A stretch of DNA of 64,000 bases from Chelonoidis abingdonii (taxonomy: Eukaryota > Chordata > Testudines > Testudinidae), in assembly GCF_003597395.2 (NCBI RefSeq), contig NC_133772.1, positions 141,700,074 to 141,764,073 of the forward strand, in the 5' to 3' direction. The notes beneath the pieces were generated by a model. That model was not told the origin of the DNA and made no database searches. It was given only the letters and a program-made list of their open reading frames with translations. Positions 1 to 10,569 of this stretch are shown here, piece after piece (positions within the stretch are counted from its first letter, which is position 1; every line of letters begins with the position of its first letter). Position numbers and translations under genes: made by a program.

Positions 1-823
1 CACCCTGCTCTGTGGCAGGGACCATCACAAACAGTGTCTCTGGACATCAGGGCACTTCACAGTCTGTTCCTTGTAGGTCCCAGGCCTCCTTCTCAGGCCC
101 TGGCTGTGCTGCAGGGACGCTGCGGGTTGGACACTTGCTCTGGCAGTGGCCACACACTCTCAGGCTCTGGGTGGCAGGACCCTTCTCCCCAGTGTCACCA
201 CCGCTCTATCAGGGTTACAATCCCCCTTCTAGTCTGGCCTGTAGGGCCTCTTGGCTGAGGCGTCTCCCTGTGCTGGGCCCTCTTCCCAGGGTCCCCCCTC
301 GCTCTCCCCAGCTGCTCATCGCACCCGGCTCTGGACGGCTCCAGCCCCAGCTCCAGCTCCAGCTCCACCCCTCTGCCTCAGCATGGCTGCTGCTGCTGCT
401 CGGCCTTCAGCTCCCTAGGCTACTTCTCTGGCCCTCCCAGCTCTGTGGCTGCAGCTCTGCTCCCAGCACAGGTCTGCTCTCTGGGCTGCTTCTGTGACTC
501 TGCTCCCAGCTCTGACCTGCTTCCTGGGCTGCTTCTCTGGCCCCTCTGGCTCTGGCGCCGGCTCTACTCCCAACAGTTCAGCTTGGGCCCCTGCTTTCTC
601 CTTAGCTCGGCCCCACTTTGTCTGACTCAGGCAATTCCAGCTCCCACAGAAGACAGAACCCCCCTGGTCTCCTGACTCTCTGATTAGCCTGCCCATCCTG
701 TCAATCAGGCTGATAGAGCATTGGCCTCTCCCCATTGCCCCTGGGGACTGTCAGTCTCAGGCTCCTGATTTCCCATCGACCCTTCCCCTTTTAGTGCTGG
801 GAGCTGGCAACAGTCCCCTTACA
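1..823 (-). mobile_element. LTR, reverse orientation, left part cut by window edge
   Basis: Read on the minus strand, the block begins TGTAAGGGGACTG at position 823 and continues as GC-rich, CT/CAG-rich sequence to the left edge. The TG start, the abrupt change to AT-richer DNA at 824 and the length fit a retroviral-type LTR. I recognise the general sequence as a recurrent turtle LTR but cannot name the family. The open frames here (for example 12-497 plus, Leu/Pro-rich) are by-products of CTG/CCAG-rich composition. The other LTR end, internal sequence and target duplication lie outside the window, so solo or full-length status is unknown. Confidence 0.6.
455..540. repeat. Two imperfect 43-bp tandem units inside the LTR
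   Basis: The unit starting CTCTGCTCCCAGC at 455 is repeated at 498 with the same spacing to CTGGGCTGCTTCT. A short (CCAGCT)n-like run lies upstream at about 340-368. This is internal expansion of the LTR. Confidence 0.65.
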
Positions 824-2089
824 TTTATATCAATGTTTGAGACACTTTGGCAGGAAAGCAAACTAATCGTGTGTTATTCTTCCTTCAGAATATAGGTACG
901 AAAGGGGAAAAAACAAGCAAATCTTTTCCGCAAATGCCTCAGAAGACAGAAGAGTTGAGAAATCTGACAAGCTAAGTTCCATCATCACATGAGAAACAAT
1001 TGGCTGGGTGATGTTCTGACATCACTGCCAGAAAGGAAGACCTTTTTATAGGTGGTACTTCTACCAATGACATCAGAGCACGGCTGACTTACTGTTATGA
1101 AGTGCACCTGAAGCTATCCAAGGGCAAACGTGCCTGCTCATCTTTGCATTACGTCACTTTGCACTACGCATGCACTTCTTGCTATAAATTCAGCCACTGA
1201 GATCATTACAAATGAAGTTAACACAGTGGTCAGCTTGAGATCCTGATGGCCCATAACATACATCCTGCAAAGATCATTGTCCAGCCACTCCAGATGACAG
1301 GCACTTCATAAATAAACAGATAGGTTTAAAAAAAGGAAATCTGCCTATCTACCAACCAATGCCCTGATTCAGAAGACATATACATGTGCTGAACTTTACT
1401 GATAAGAATAGTCCCACTGGAGTCAATGGCACTACCAATGTGAGTAACTACTCACATGTAAGTGTTTAGGGGATTGAAGTTATATCTATGCCTTTATTAT
1501 TTAGTCTCATACCACAGAATGAAGATACAAGTTACTTTTTAAGGCATTTACGCCCTTAAGGCTAGTTCCCTTGATAACTGCAGTCTTCATTTGGTGATTA
1601 ATCCAATGTAGAAAAATCACTTAGTTCTTGCAAGGGCTAAAATCACAACAATGCATGTTGTGATAATCCCACACTTGTTACTGGAATCCATTGCACAGCA
1701 GTCCAAACACTGGGATGTCAAAGATGAAAGATGGAAAAATGATGAAAAACAGAAATGTGTGCTTAAATTGTGTGCTTCTCAAAAACTACTGTAATGGACT
1801 TTGTGAACCCAATTACAACTGCATTGTAGGAGGCTTCATTTGGAGCTCTATATTCTATGCATGAAGCTAAGTAGCTTGCATATGAAGAAAAGAAAACGGG
1901 GTGCAGGAGTTGACTGTTTTGCACCTTTGTAACAGCTTTAGAAAAACACAGATAAAGTAAAATATTTTAGATCCCAATTCTACACCCACTGATGTCAACA
2001 GGAGTAGGGAGGTGCTTCATCTGGAGGTACCCAAGGTTCATTGATGGTGCTTGAACTACCTTACATAGTAGCTTTTAGATAACAGGAGC
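824..2089. other. Unassigned AT-rich sequence
   Basis: No gene or complete mobile element seen. A CRE-like ATTACGTCAC (near 1148) stands about 30 bases before a TATAAAT (near 1182). About 1370-1475 resembles a recurrent reptile motif of the type CCCACTGGAGTCAATGG...CTCACATGTAAGTGTTT. Confidence 0.4.
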
Positions 2090-2175
2090 TGGTTCATTAG
2101 CACAATGGCAGAGCCTTCACTGAATGAAGCCACAGATACCGATTCTAATCAGAGATCAATTCTAATCAGAGATCA
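2090..2175 (+). repeat. Possible tRNA-like SINE relic with 17-bp duplication
   Basis: The order GGTTCATTAGCACAATGGCAG then GATACCGATTCTAATC resembles degenerate A and B boxes at tRNA-like spacing, followed directly by a perfect tandem 17-mer (2142-2158 and 2159-2175, ATTCTAATCAGAGATCA). The duplication is certain. The SINE reading is weak. Confidence 0.3.
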
Positions 2176-2180
2176 TCCTG

Positions 2181-2825
2181 ACTCACGGAATTCAGAACCA
2201 AGCTGTCCCAAAGTTCAAGCAGATCTGAATCTCACCTTCCAGTTCAGTCCCCTGTCTTCTGCTAGCTAAAATGGTAAATTATAACTGAGCTGGCAAATTT
2301 CTGGGCTTCTACAGTGGAGATCAATCAAATGTTATTGGAGACAATGGGTAAAATTCAGATACAAGAAGGTGCAATTCCATGGACTTCAGAGTTGTACCTG
2401 CATACTACCAGGTCTGAATTTTGCCCAATATAGATACCACGGGTGCATGATGGGGCATTTATCCTTTCAACGTCTCTGATAGGTGCACCAAAAGCTCCAC
2501 TAGAAGTTGGAGCATTTGTCCGGCACTGTGGACCTTAGAATGTGCTACTGATCTTGTTCACTTTCCACCCAGCCCATTACATTTCTCTTCTCTAGAACTC
2601 AAAATATACTTGACCACTGAAAAACTGGAGATAAATCCCACGTATGTGGAAACATCAACATTAAATTGGCAGCATAGAGCTCAAGCTAGTGTCATCTTAA
2701 TTATCACTTCAAAAGTTTTTTTTTCTCCTGCTGATGATAGCTCATCTCAATTGATTAGACTCTTCCTGTTGGTATGCATACTTCTACCTTTTCATATTTT
2801 CTGTATGTATAAATATCTCCTGTCT
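2181..2825. other. Unassigned sequence
   Basis: No gene seen. At 2340-2430 the sequence reads like a decayed member of the dispersed family that carries CCATGGACTTCA and ends in CAGGTCTGAATTTTGCCC; similar scraps occur near 12220 and 35500. Confidence 0.35.
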
Positions 2826-2966
2826 GTGTGTTCCATTCTGTGCATCCAAAGAAGTGAGCTGTAGCTCACAAAAGCTCATACTGAAATAAATTTGTTAGCC
2901 TCTAAGGTGCCACAAGTACTCCTGTTTTTTTAGCGGATACAGACTAACACGGCTGCTAATCTGAAA
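2826..2966 (-). mobile_element. Turtle tRNA-derived SINE, reverse orientation
   Basis: On the minus strand it runs from TTTCAGATTAGCAGCCGTG through TTAGTCTGTATCC, a GTGGCACCTTAGAGGCTAAC segment and GTGAGCTACAGCTCACTTC. This is the body of the abundant cryptodiran SINE, also seen at 23562, 54270 and 63096. The heptamer CCTGTCT occurs on both sides (2819-2825 and 2967-2973) and may be the target duplication. Confidence 0.85.
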
Positions 2967-3178
2967 CCTGTCTTCCCTTTGTTGCTTTACAACTTGAGAG
3001 CCAGTACTACAGAAATTTTGTGTAGATGTGCAGTGCATAGGGAGAACACTGACAGGGGACTCTTAAGGTCTGGCTACAGTGCATTGGAAGCCCAGGGTTA
3101 GGAGAACTCGAGTTAGCAGGTAATTGCTCTCTCTGAGGATGGTCTTTCAACAAGTTGCGCATCCACCTTACAGTCATT

Positions 3179-3425
3179 TCATCTAGACCACATCTCCTTG
3201 TATGGGACTGTGTCAAAACCCTTACTAAAAGCAAGATCTATCACATCCCTAGGCCAGTAACCCTGTCAAGGAAGGAAATTAGGTTGGTTTGACATAATTT
3301 GTTCTTGACAAATTCATGCTGGCTAGTCCTTATAATAACTCTATTGCCCTCGAGGCTCACAAACTGATTGTTTAATTTGCTCCATTATCTGTCCAGCTAT
3401 CGACATCAGGCTTCTCTTCCCAATT
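3179..3425 (-). mobile_element. CR1 LINE fragment, reverse strand
   Basis: The plus strand carries GGGACTGTGTCAAAACC, CTTGACAAATTCATGCTGG and TTTGCTCCATTATCTGTCC in order. This is the reverse complement of the CR1 ORF2 reverse transcriptase core, also present in the larger copy at 44860-45875. Frames are broken; it is a short scrap. Confidence 0.8.
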
Positions 3426-5958
3426 CTGCACTGGAGAGGCTCTTTGCTCCACCCTAGACTCCTCCCCAATATATTCCCTCTCTCCCTCAAGCTCCTTCTT
3501 CTCCCATCAGTTCTCTGCAGCCATCCCAGGGTGTCTCGCCCGCCCACCCCTCTGCCCTTGACTGTACACAGGAGGAGGAGGAGGGACAGAAGCAGGAGCA
3601 AAGAGCAGCACCAAAATCTCTTCTGGACACAGTGTCCCCTAGAGGGGAGAAGGAGGTAACACTGCGGTACCACCATAGCCTCAGCTAAATTTGTTCAGGC
3701 ATGTTCCTTAGGGCAGAGGTTCTCAAAGTAGGGGGCGGGCACAGAATGTGTTCGGAAACCCAAAACCTTATTGTGCACATTTTACTCACCGCAATGAATA
3801 ACTAGCAAAGCTGATTCCTCCAGACAGATCAGGTCCACAGATGGCGCTGTGCGTTTGACTCTAGATGGTGCTGTGCATTTTGGTGGGTTCCTGCTAAGCT
3901 TGCAGAGCATTCTACAAAGTTATTGCCATCTGTACATTAATCCGTTTGCTACGACACGGTGTGCATATTTCATTGTCAGCATCGACCACAATCGCAGTTT
4001 TGCTTTTGCTCTTATTACAATGGATTGCTGGATCTGTCTGAATCAATGCCTCACTGGTGTTAATATTGAGGGAGATTGCATGTTGATTTTTTATTGATAT
4101 ATGTACTTATGTGGCAGGAGGGGGATATAAAGCACTACAGACACAAAGAAGAGGTCTGCAATCAAATGGAACCACTGCCATAGGGTGCTTTCCTGAGCCT
4201 CTCACCTGCAGGACCCAATTACGTTTTATCGGCTGTACTCTCAGCTGGGTGCAAATGGGGAGAGGGTTTTGGCAGGAGAAGGAGCGAGAGAGCAAAGTTG
4301 TGAACAACACTTGTGCATAACTGGTGAGTTGACAGCCCACCTCCCATCCTCACTGCCTCCTCCCTGGTTTAACATCAGAACCACAATGAGTGAAGTTGGG
4401 ATGCTGCAGCATATTTTGGTTTCCCCTATTCCCAGGAGGGTGGGAGAGGGGAATATTATTTACATCTCCTACTCCCTAGGGGGCTTTTTAAAGTAATTAA
4501 ATAAATAAATAGGACACAGGGGCCAAAAATTTCAAAACAAGGAGCCTAAAGCTGGCTCCTAAGTCCATATTTAGGCATCTAAATAAGTGGCTTGAGCACC
4601 CAGCAGCTCCCGTTGGCCTTTTTTAATTGTCGGCTTCTGTGTTTGAGAATCTTAGCTGGGTCATTTACTATGACAGAGCCACATTTTATTTTTATAAATC
4701 CTGAACCATAATAAACATACCACAGTCTGGTAATTAAAGAGCGGTTGCTTCCTGAAAACCAAGAGAAACCTACTGTCAATAAAGATTTCATTAAGAGCCT
4801 GTTCTCCGCTGAAAATAGCCCAGGTGCGCAACATGTTAGAACTAGAAATGTCTCTGGATCTCTGTGTAGTGTCTCCTCCACAGCCAGAATGACATTCACA
4901 GCATTAAAGACTCTTCTGTCCCTGCAAAGAAAATTACCTCAAGAGGAACCTTATAACCCACAAAGCCCAGTGCTCCATGCAGTCAACTAGAGACTTACCT
5001 ATTGCCAATCTATTTCACATGGAAAGTGCTCAGAAACTGAGGAGTGGCAATACAAAACCAAACGAAAGATAAGATAAAATGAACATAAACCCTTGGAAAT
5101 GTAGGTCGGGAACATTTCCATAGCAGCAGGGAGCTCTAGCGAGCTTAGCGATTTTTAAGGCACTCATTATCATGGAACGAAAGTGTCAATGGACTGGATA
5201 ATCTAAGAGGACTTTTTCCATCTCTGACTTCTGATTCCAGAGAGAATGTATATAAATTAATTCATTCAAAACTTCACTGCAGAACCCAGCTTTTAAATGT
5301 GGGCTCATTAGTAAAGAACCCCAAAATCCTGCATTTGGACCCTCAGTTCAACACTTTGGCTTATATCTACAGACATCATCTCCATCAACACGCTGGCCTA
5401 AATGCAGGATTTAATCATTCTGTCAAGTGGCACCCATTTAAAAACTGGGCTCACCAAGTGAAAGCCAGCCAGCCATTGTTCAGTGGAAGACATATTGATT
5501 TTGAATGGATTTCATGACAACAAATCAAGAACAGCAATTTTGTTTTAGAACAGCTGTAATAACATAAAAATAAAATAACACAGCAGAAGATCTGATCTCA
5601 CAGCCTGCCAGTGAGAAATTGGGTTATTGTTCTAGATCATGGTGTAGAATAGTGGCAGTTACTTATAAACTGATCTACATCAAGAGTGCTGGTTGGACAT
5701 GAGAAAGGCCATGCAGCACTTTGGCTCCCAAGGCTGAATTCTGACTGCCTCAGCTGGAATTTCCCTAAGAGAATCCTAGGTAGCACCTGCAGCACACCTT
5801 GGATGAGGTTGCAGCAGTATTCGTCATGGTAAATATAGGGAATGCCTGGGGAATATAAGTTCTTCCTCTAATACTGAGCATACGGCATTTGTCAATTGTA
5901 TCTTGTGATCTCCTTTACATTTGCTTTCTTCTTGTACTTATCTTTAAAGTATAGACTA
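3426..5958. other. Unassigned sequence, 2.5 kb
   Basis: No exon with supporting splice sites and no complete element found. GCAGAGGTTCTCAAAG at 3713 resembles a hAT terminal repeat, but no matching right end was found. At 3577-3600 there is a short GGA-rich run. Opposed open frames at 3341-3676 and 3444-3659 overlap this low-complexity stretch and are not credible genes. Confidence 0.35.
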
Positions 5959-5960
5959 TA

Positions 5961-6272
5961 CAGTAGAACCTCAGAGTTCAGAACACCTCAGGAATAAAGG
6001 TTATTCGTAACTCTGAACAAAATGTTATGGTTGTTTTTTCAAAAGTTTACAACAGAACATTGACTTAATACAGCTTTGAAACTTTACTATGAAGAAGAAA
6101 ATGCTGCTTTCCCTTTTTTTTATTTAATAGTTTATGTTTACACAGTATTGTACTGTATTTGCTTTTTTTGTGTCTGCTGTTGCTGCCTGATTGTGTACTT
6201 CTGGTTCCGAATGAGGTGTGTGGTGACTGGTCAGTTTGTAACTCTGGTGTTTGTTACTGTGAGGTTCTACTG
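5961..6272. mobile_element. Tigger/mariner-type non-autonomous DNA element
   Basis: The terminal inverted repeats read CAGTAGAACCTCAGAGTT on the left and, reverse-complemented, CAGTAGAACCTCACAGT on the right. The 312-bp element is flanked by TA on both sides (5959-5960 and 6273-6274), as expected for Tc1/mariner/pogo-type insertion. The interior carries no transposase; the 72-residue frame at 6076-6294 is Cys/Phe-rich chance sequence inside the element. Confidence 0.85.
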
Positions 6273-6274
6273 TA

Positions 6275-7205
6275 GCATATTTTGTAAAAAGTAGAGTTTA
6301 TCAATTTTGGACTACACTTTTGTGAATGAGCTGGATCAAACCAAAAAGTTGGTTGGTTTCTTTGATCTTTATCAGTAAATACAGGTCAGATTGCTTACTG
6401 CATATTTTAGCTGAAAAAAGATAAACACAAGAGCCCCGGTGAATAAAAAATGGAGGGTCATCACTTGACCTTTAGCTAAAGGCACTTGCAACTATGCTTA
6501 GCAATCAGACAGTGTGAAGAAAAATAACATCGTTCAAGAATATATTGTTGGCACAAAAGGAAAACTGATTACAGCAACCAATGCCACCACGCTTGTGATC
6601 CTACTGACATTCAGCAGTGAAAAGCTGAAAGCGCAAGAACACACAAACAGAAGGAAATCCGCACTACTGAGCCACCAGGAGATTCAAGCTGCTTCCAAAA
6701 CTGCTGAAACAGAATGTCCAGAATGAGATCACTGATTCAAGATTCCCATCCTGTGTGCATGTTGAAAACCAACATATGACTGTCACAGAAAGGAAGGGGG
6801 AGTGAAGAGGAAGGCAGGTTTAGTCCTCAAAAGCCCTTTTACAGATAACCCTATAGGGCCAGACTTTTCAAAAGGTCTCCCTGTTAGGAGAGAAAAATGA
6901 ATGAATTATGAGAGCAATTCGCACCTCCAATTCAAACGTGTGCACAAATCAGAGTGATGGCACCTCTCCTTATAGAGATCATACTAAAAATTTCTACCAA
7001 TTAGAAAGGCCATTGGTTCTACTAGTGTCCCCCACTTTAAGCACTAGAGGGGTTTTGTGTTGAGATTTGAAAATTTTCATCTTCATAACAAGCATACCCC
7101 ATAATTTGTCATTGTTGTAACTCTCATCCTCCCATAACTCATCCCCTCCTTGCATTGCTCCCCACACAGCGATTGCGGGGAGCCATTTACTCCCAAATGG
7201 GAAGA
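6275..7205. other. Unassigned sequence
   Basis: Nothing gene-like. The 70-residue frame at 6514-6726 has no recognisable domain and no splice or promoter context. Confidence 0.35.
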
Positions 7206-7213
7206 GCCTAGCA

Positions 7214-7525
7214 CAGGGGTCGGCAACCTTTCAGAAGTGGTGTGCCGAGTCTTGATTTATTCACTCTCATTTAAGGTTTCACATGCCAGTCATACATTTT
7301 AATATTTTTTAGAACATCTCATTCTATAAGTCGATAATATATAACTAAACTATTGTTGTATGTAAAGTAAATAAGGTTTTAAAAATGTTTAGGAAGCTTC
7401 ATTTAAAACTAAATTAAAATGCAGAGCCCCCCGGACCAGTGGCCAGGACCCAGGCAGTGTGAGTGCCACTGAAAATCACCTTGCGTGCCACCTTTGGCAC
7501 CTGTGCCATAGGTTGCCTACCCCTG
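7214..7525 (+). mobile_element. hAT-type non-autonomous element, copy A
   Basis: Terminal repeats are CAGGGGTCGGCAACC on the left and CAGGGGTAGGCAACC (reverse complement of the right end). A perfect 8-bp target duplication, GCCTAGCA, flanks the 312-bp element at 7206-7213 and 7526-7533. The interior is AT-rich and non-coding. A second copy lies in opposite orientation at 29412-29719. Confidence 0.93.
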
Positions 7526-7533
7526 GCCTAGCA

Positions 7534-8842
7534 CCAATCTGGGGATTTGTTCCAGATAGTGCTAAGGGGTAGGCAGGTAAATTGGTCTAAAGTGCTACTA
7601 ACCTCACTTCAGCTCCTTGGACTTGTTCAGCCTCCCACTTAAGAAGTTGCCTTCTTTTACTTTATACTTCAAGGATCGCTGCAAGTTACCAACTTTTGTG
7701 TTTTTATCACATATCCTGCTGGGTTTGGTGTTTTCTTAAAGCCCAAATTCCTGGAAATGCATCGTAGCTTCATAATAAATAAAAGTCATTTTTGGCAATC
7801 ACAGCTGCAGAGAAAAATCTAAAATCCCACTATTTTTAAGCCAATCTGAAGATTTGGGGAGTTGTGACTCATAATGTTTTGAATGCTTGAGAGCAGCCAT
7901 ACTGAGCCATATAACATGTAAAGTCTGGTTGTGGTCAGAACTGAACTGCTCCCTTTCTCAGGATGCTGTAATTGGCCTCAGCTTTCTGAAATGTCTCCCA
8001 GCGGAGCACTACAAGAACTGGAAACTGATTTGCCTGCATGTCGGCTCTCAGTCGACCAAAACCCCACATATCTGTGAGCAATAGATTGGGTCTCACTACC
8101 TTTTTCAGAGAAAGGCCTTTAGCCATGGGATTTTTCTTTAGAGAGAGACCACATCTGAAATTGCATTCACCCATTTTAGCATTGTTTGCATGTGGCAATT
8201 ACGCAGGCCCTCCTTCCAGACAACATCTCATAACTCCATCTGGGTTGGGTTGTTTTTTTCCCTCAGGGACCTCTCAAGTAATGGGCTGGAGTTCAAGGAT
8301 ACGCTTCACAGGAACCTGAAGGCTCCTCTCCTTCCTGTCATGAGAGCCGCATGGCCCAAATGGGCCTGTTTCCCCCCTGGAGCCCCCAGACTGGGCTACA
8401 AGTAGGGAAGTCCTGAGAGGCCTGTTGTAGACATGGCAGCAGATGGCTCCTTACTGAACTCTCCAGAATCACTGCAACGATGTTGTGTTCAATGCACTCT
8501 ATCCACAGCCCAAGGAGCAGAGGAGGCAGCTAAACTCTTCAATCAGGAGCATGGCAGCTGGCGTGGGCTCTAGAAACTTAGGTCTTCCATCTGGTGTGCT
8601 GTCCTTCTGTGGGCATTCCCTCAGCGAGGTGGAGCAGGGGGACCCCCATGCTCTAAGAACTAGCTTTTCCTGCCTCATTTTCTACCAGAGGAAAGAGGCT
8701 GAGGGGATCCACCATGACTGCGCTACTGAGAGAGTGCCAGACTGTCCAATCCAGCCTGGCTCCTCTCCAGATCAGAGTAAGGGGGCTGAGGTAATGCCAC
8801 TTATCTCGGCTGAGAGGGGGAATCTGCATCTACCAAAAGAGA
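7534..8842. other. Unassigned sequence
   Basis: No recognised repeat or gene. Open frames at 8038-8319 and 8485-8865 lack known domains; the latter runs into the hAT element at 8851, which argues against a real gene. Confidence 0.35.
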
Positions 8843-8850
8843 AGGCTGAG

Positions 8851-9096
8851 CTGGGGCGGCTCTAGGGATTTTGCTGCCCCAAACACAGCAAGCAGGCTGC
8901 CTCCGGCGGTTTGCCTGCACAGGGTCTGCTGGTCCTGAGGCTTCGGAGGTCCTCTGAAGCCGCGGGACCAGCGGACCCTCTGCAGACACGCCTTCGGAGG
9001 CAGCCTGCCTGCCGCCCTCGCGGCGCCAGCAGAGCACTCCCTGCACCTTGCCGCCCCAAGCACGCGCTTGGCGTGCTGGGGCCTGGAGCCACCCCT
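8851..9096. mobile_element. GC-rich hAT-type non-autonomous element
   Basis: The left end reads CTGGGGCGGCTCTAGG and the right end, reverse-complemented, AGGGGTGGCTCCAGG. AGGCTGAG is present exactly at 8843-8850 and 9097-9104, an 8-bp target duplication. The interior is CpG-rich and made of short inverted GC blocks (TTCGGAGG, CCTCCGG). Several 60-113-residue frames cross it on both strands and none is a gene. Confidence 0.88.
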
Positions 9097-9104
9097 AGGC
9101 TGAG

Positions 9105-9742
9105 CTGCCCAACAAGGCACTCGATAAGGGAGATGGAGCAGGAATTACAGGCCTTTCATTTTGCCTTTGGCTGTCTCGGCCTAGCTCTCTTCCTGCAGCC
9201 TGATGAGGCAGCAGCCACCATAAACACTGCTCAGTGGGAAGCAGAGCTGTAGGGAGAAGCCCCCCAAAAGAAAGCACAGGCCTGGGAATTAGGCAGACAC
9301 ATTATAGAGCCAGAGCAACTCTTGAAATAAAATGTTGGGATTCCTGTCAGGAAATCTCTGCAGCAGGGAGCGCTGGCCAGATGCCTGCCTGCCAGAACAA
9401 AACTGGTGGCCACTTCCCCTAGTGCCAGTGACCAAGAGGCCTGTTTCAGCCCCCAAACAGCAAGCTGGCAGAACTGCCCGTTGTACCGCCGCTGTGGACT
9501 GTAGCACGATGAAGAAGATCTGCAGGTGGAGCAGAGGATGTTGCCATAGGGTACTCTTATCACCTTGGCAAAGCCTTCCAGTTGCTTTCCACAATGCACC
9601 AGAATCACCCCACTTGTATCCCGATTGAGTCCAGACCATGTGGTGTTATCCTGGCCCCAGCCTTGGCCTAGATGCTGAAACAGATGCCCGATTACATGCT
9701 AGGCTGCACGTGACAGAGCTGGCCAAGAACTATCCGCTGTAA
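9105..9742. other. Unassigned sequence sharing a segment with 17105-17159
   Basis: No element could be delimited. The stretch 9477-9525 (core CTGTGGACTGTAGCACGATG) closely matches 17105-17159, pointing to an unrecognised dispersed repeat. Overlapping frames at 9231-9639 on both strands are not supported as genes. Confidence 0.35.
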
Positions 9743-9878
9743 GGCTGGGCTCCCTGGTTAGACTACATCTCCCATGATGCACCAAGGCCAAAAAATCCTA
9801 TGGCACAGCTACTCCCTTCTTCAAAATAGGAGATGGTGGTGAATCATGGGAGATGTAGTCCAACCAATGAGCCTGGCC
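9743..9878. mobile_element. Palindromic MITE-like element with ACTACATCTCCCATGAT arms
   Basis: The two ends are inverted copies over roughly 40 bases: TGGTTAGACTACATCTCCC on the left against TGGTTGGACTACATCTCCC in the reverse complement of the right, with further similarity outwards (GGCTGGGCTC against GGCCAGGCTC). The unpaired centre is about 45 bases. The arm core is close to the ZNF143-type ACTACAATTCCCAGAATGC site. No clear target duplication. Confidence 0.65.
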
Positions 9879-10569
9879 AATAGAGGAGACAGAATAGGAA
9901 CATGAGGCACCCAAACTACAACTCCTGTGAGGTGCCACAGTAGCATTTCCAGTATTGACAACTCTCATGATTTTATTGTGACTCTAGAGATTATGCAGTG
10001 ATTTTTTACCTGTCTCATCAAAACATGATGAAAGGCACCAACTCATAAATGTCCCCTTATTCAAAATGATCGACATCTCTCATTACCATCAGTGGGGCTG
10101 AAGCCACCCCAATGGCCACCATTTCCCTACCGTCTATCTTAATAAAGATGGCTACCACCTCCCATTGTTTTGAATGAGATTGAAGCCATTCCCACAAGCA
10201 ACACGACTCCCACTCTGTGATTCAGGAGGCTGCAAAGGATACATGGACTGTGAGGAGCAGCAGATCACTATGAGGCTGTGAAAGTGGATAGGGTGAATGA
10301 GGGGCAGCAAATTAGGAGTCACAGGAGACTGGAGTGCGGAGGAATGTGGGGGATAAGTGGAGGGGGATATTGAAAAGTTGGAGGCAGAATGGGAGGATGA
10401 GGAGTAGAGGGATATTGGAGCCGGGAGAGGCAGAATGGAGGGTGAGGGGGCAGGGCTGGAGGAAAGGGAGGTGAGGGGGATCTGAAGTGCCAGGGGAGTG
10501 CTGCCCAGTCTTGGGTAGAGAAGTGTTTGTGGGTGTTGATTCTTGCAAAAGGTGAAACCAATCCCATAT
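9879..10569. other. Unassigned sequence with purine-rich block
   Basis: AACTACAACTCCTGTGAGG at about 9916 echoes the neighbouring palindromic element. From about 10255 to 10500 the plus strand is strongly purine-rich (GGGGGATATTGGAG-type), which creates proline/serine-rich minus-strand frames that are not genes. Confidence 0.4.

Noticed and set aside
12..497. 161-codon plus-strand open frame
   Set aside because: Leu/Pro/Ser-rich translation of CTG- and CCAG-rich LTR sequence; no domain, and the opposite strand is also open.
3713..3735. hAT terminal repeat CAGAGGTTCTCAAAG
   Set aside because: No matching right end or 8-bp duplication found within the following kilobase.
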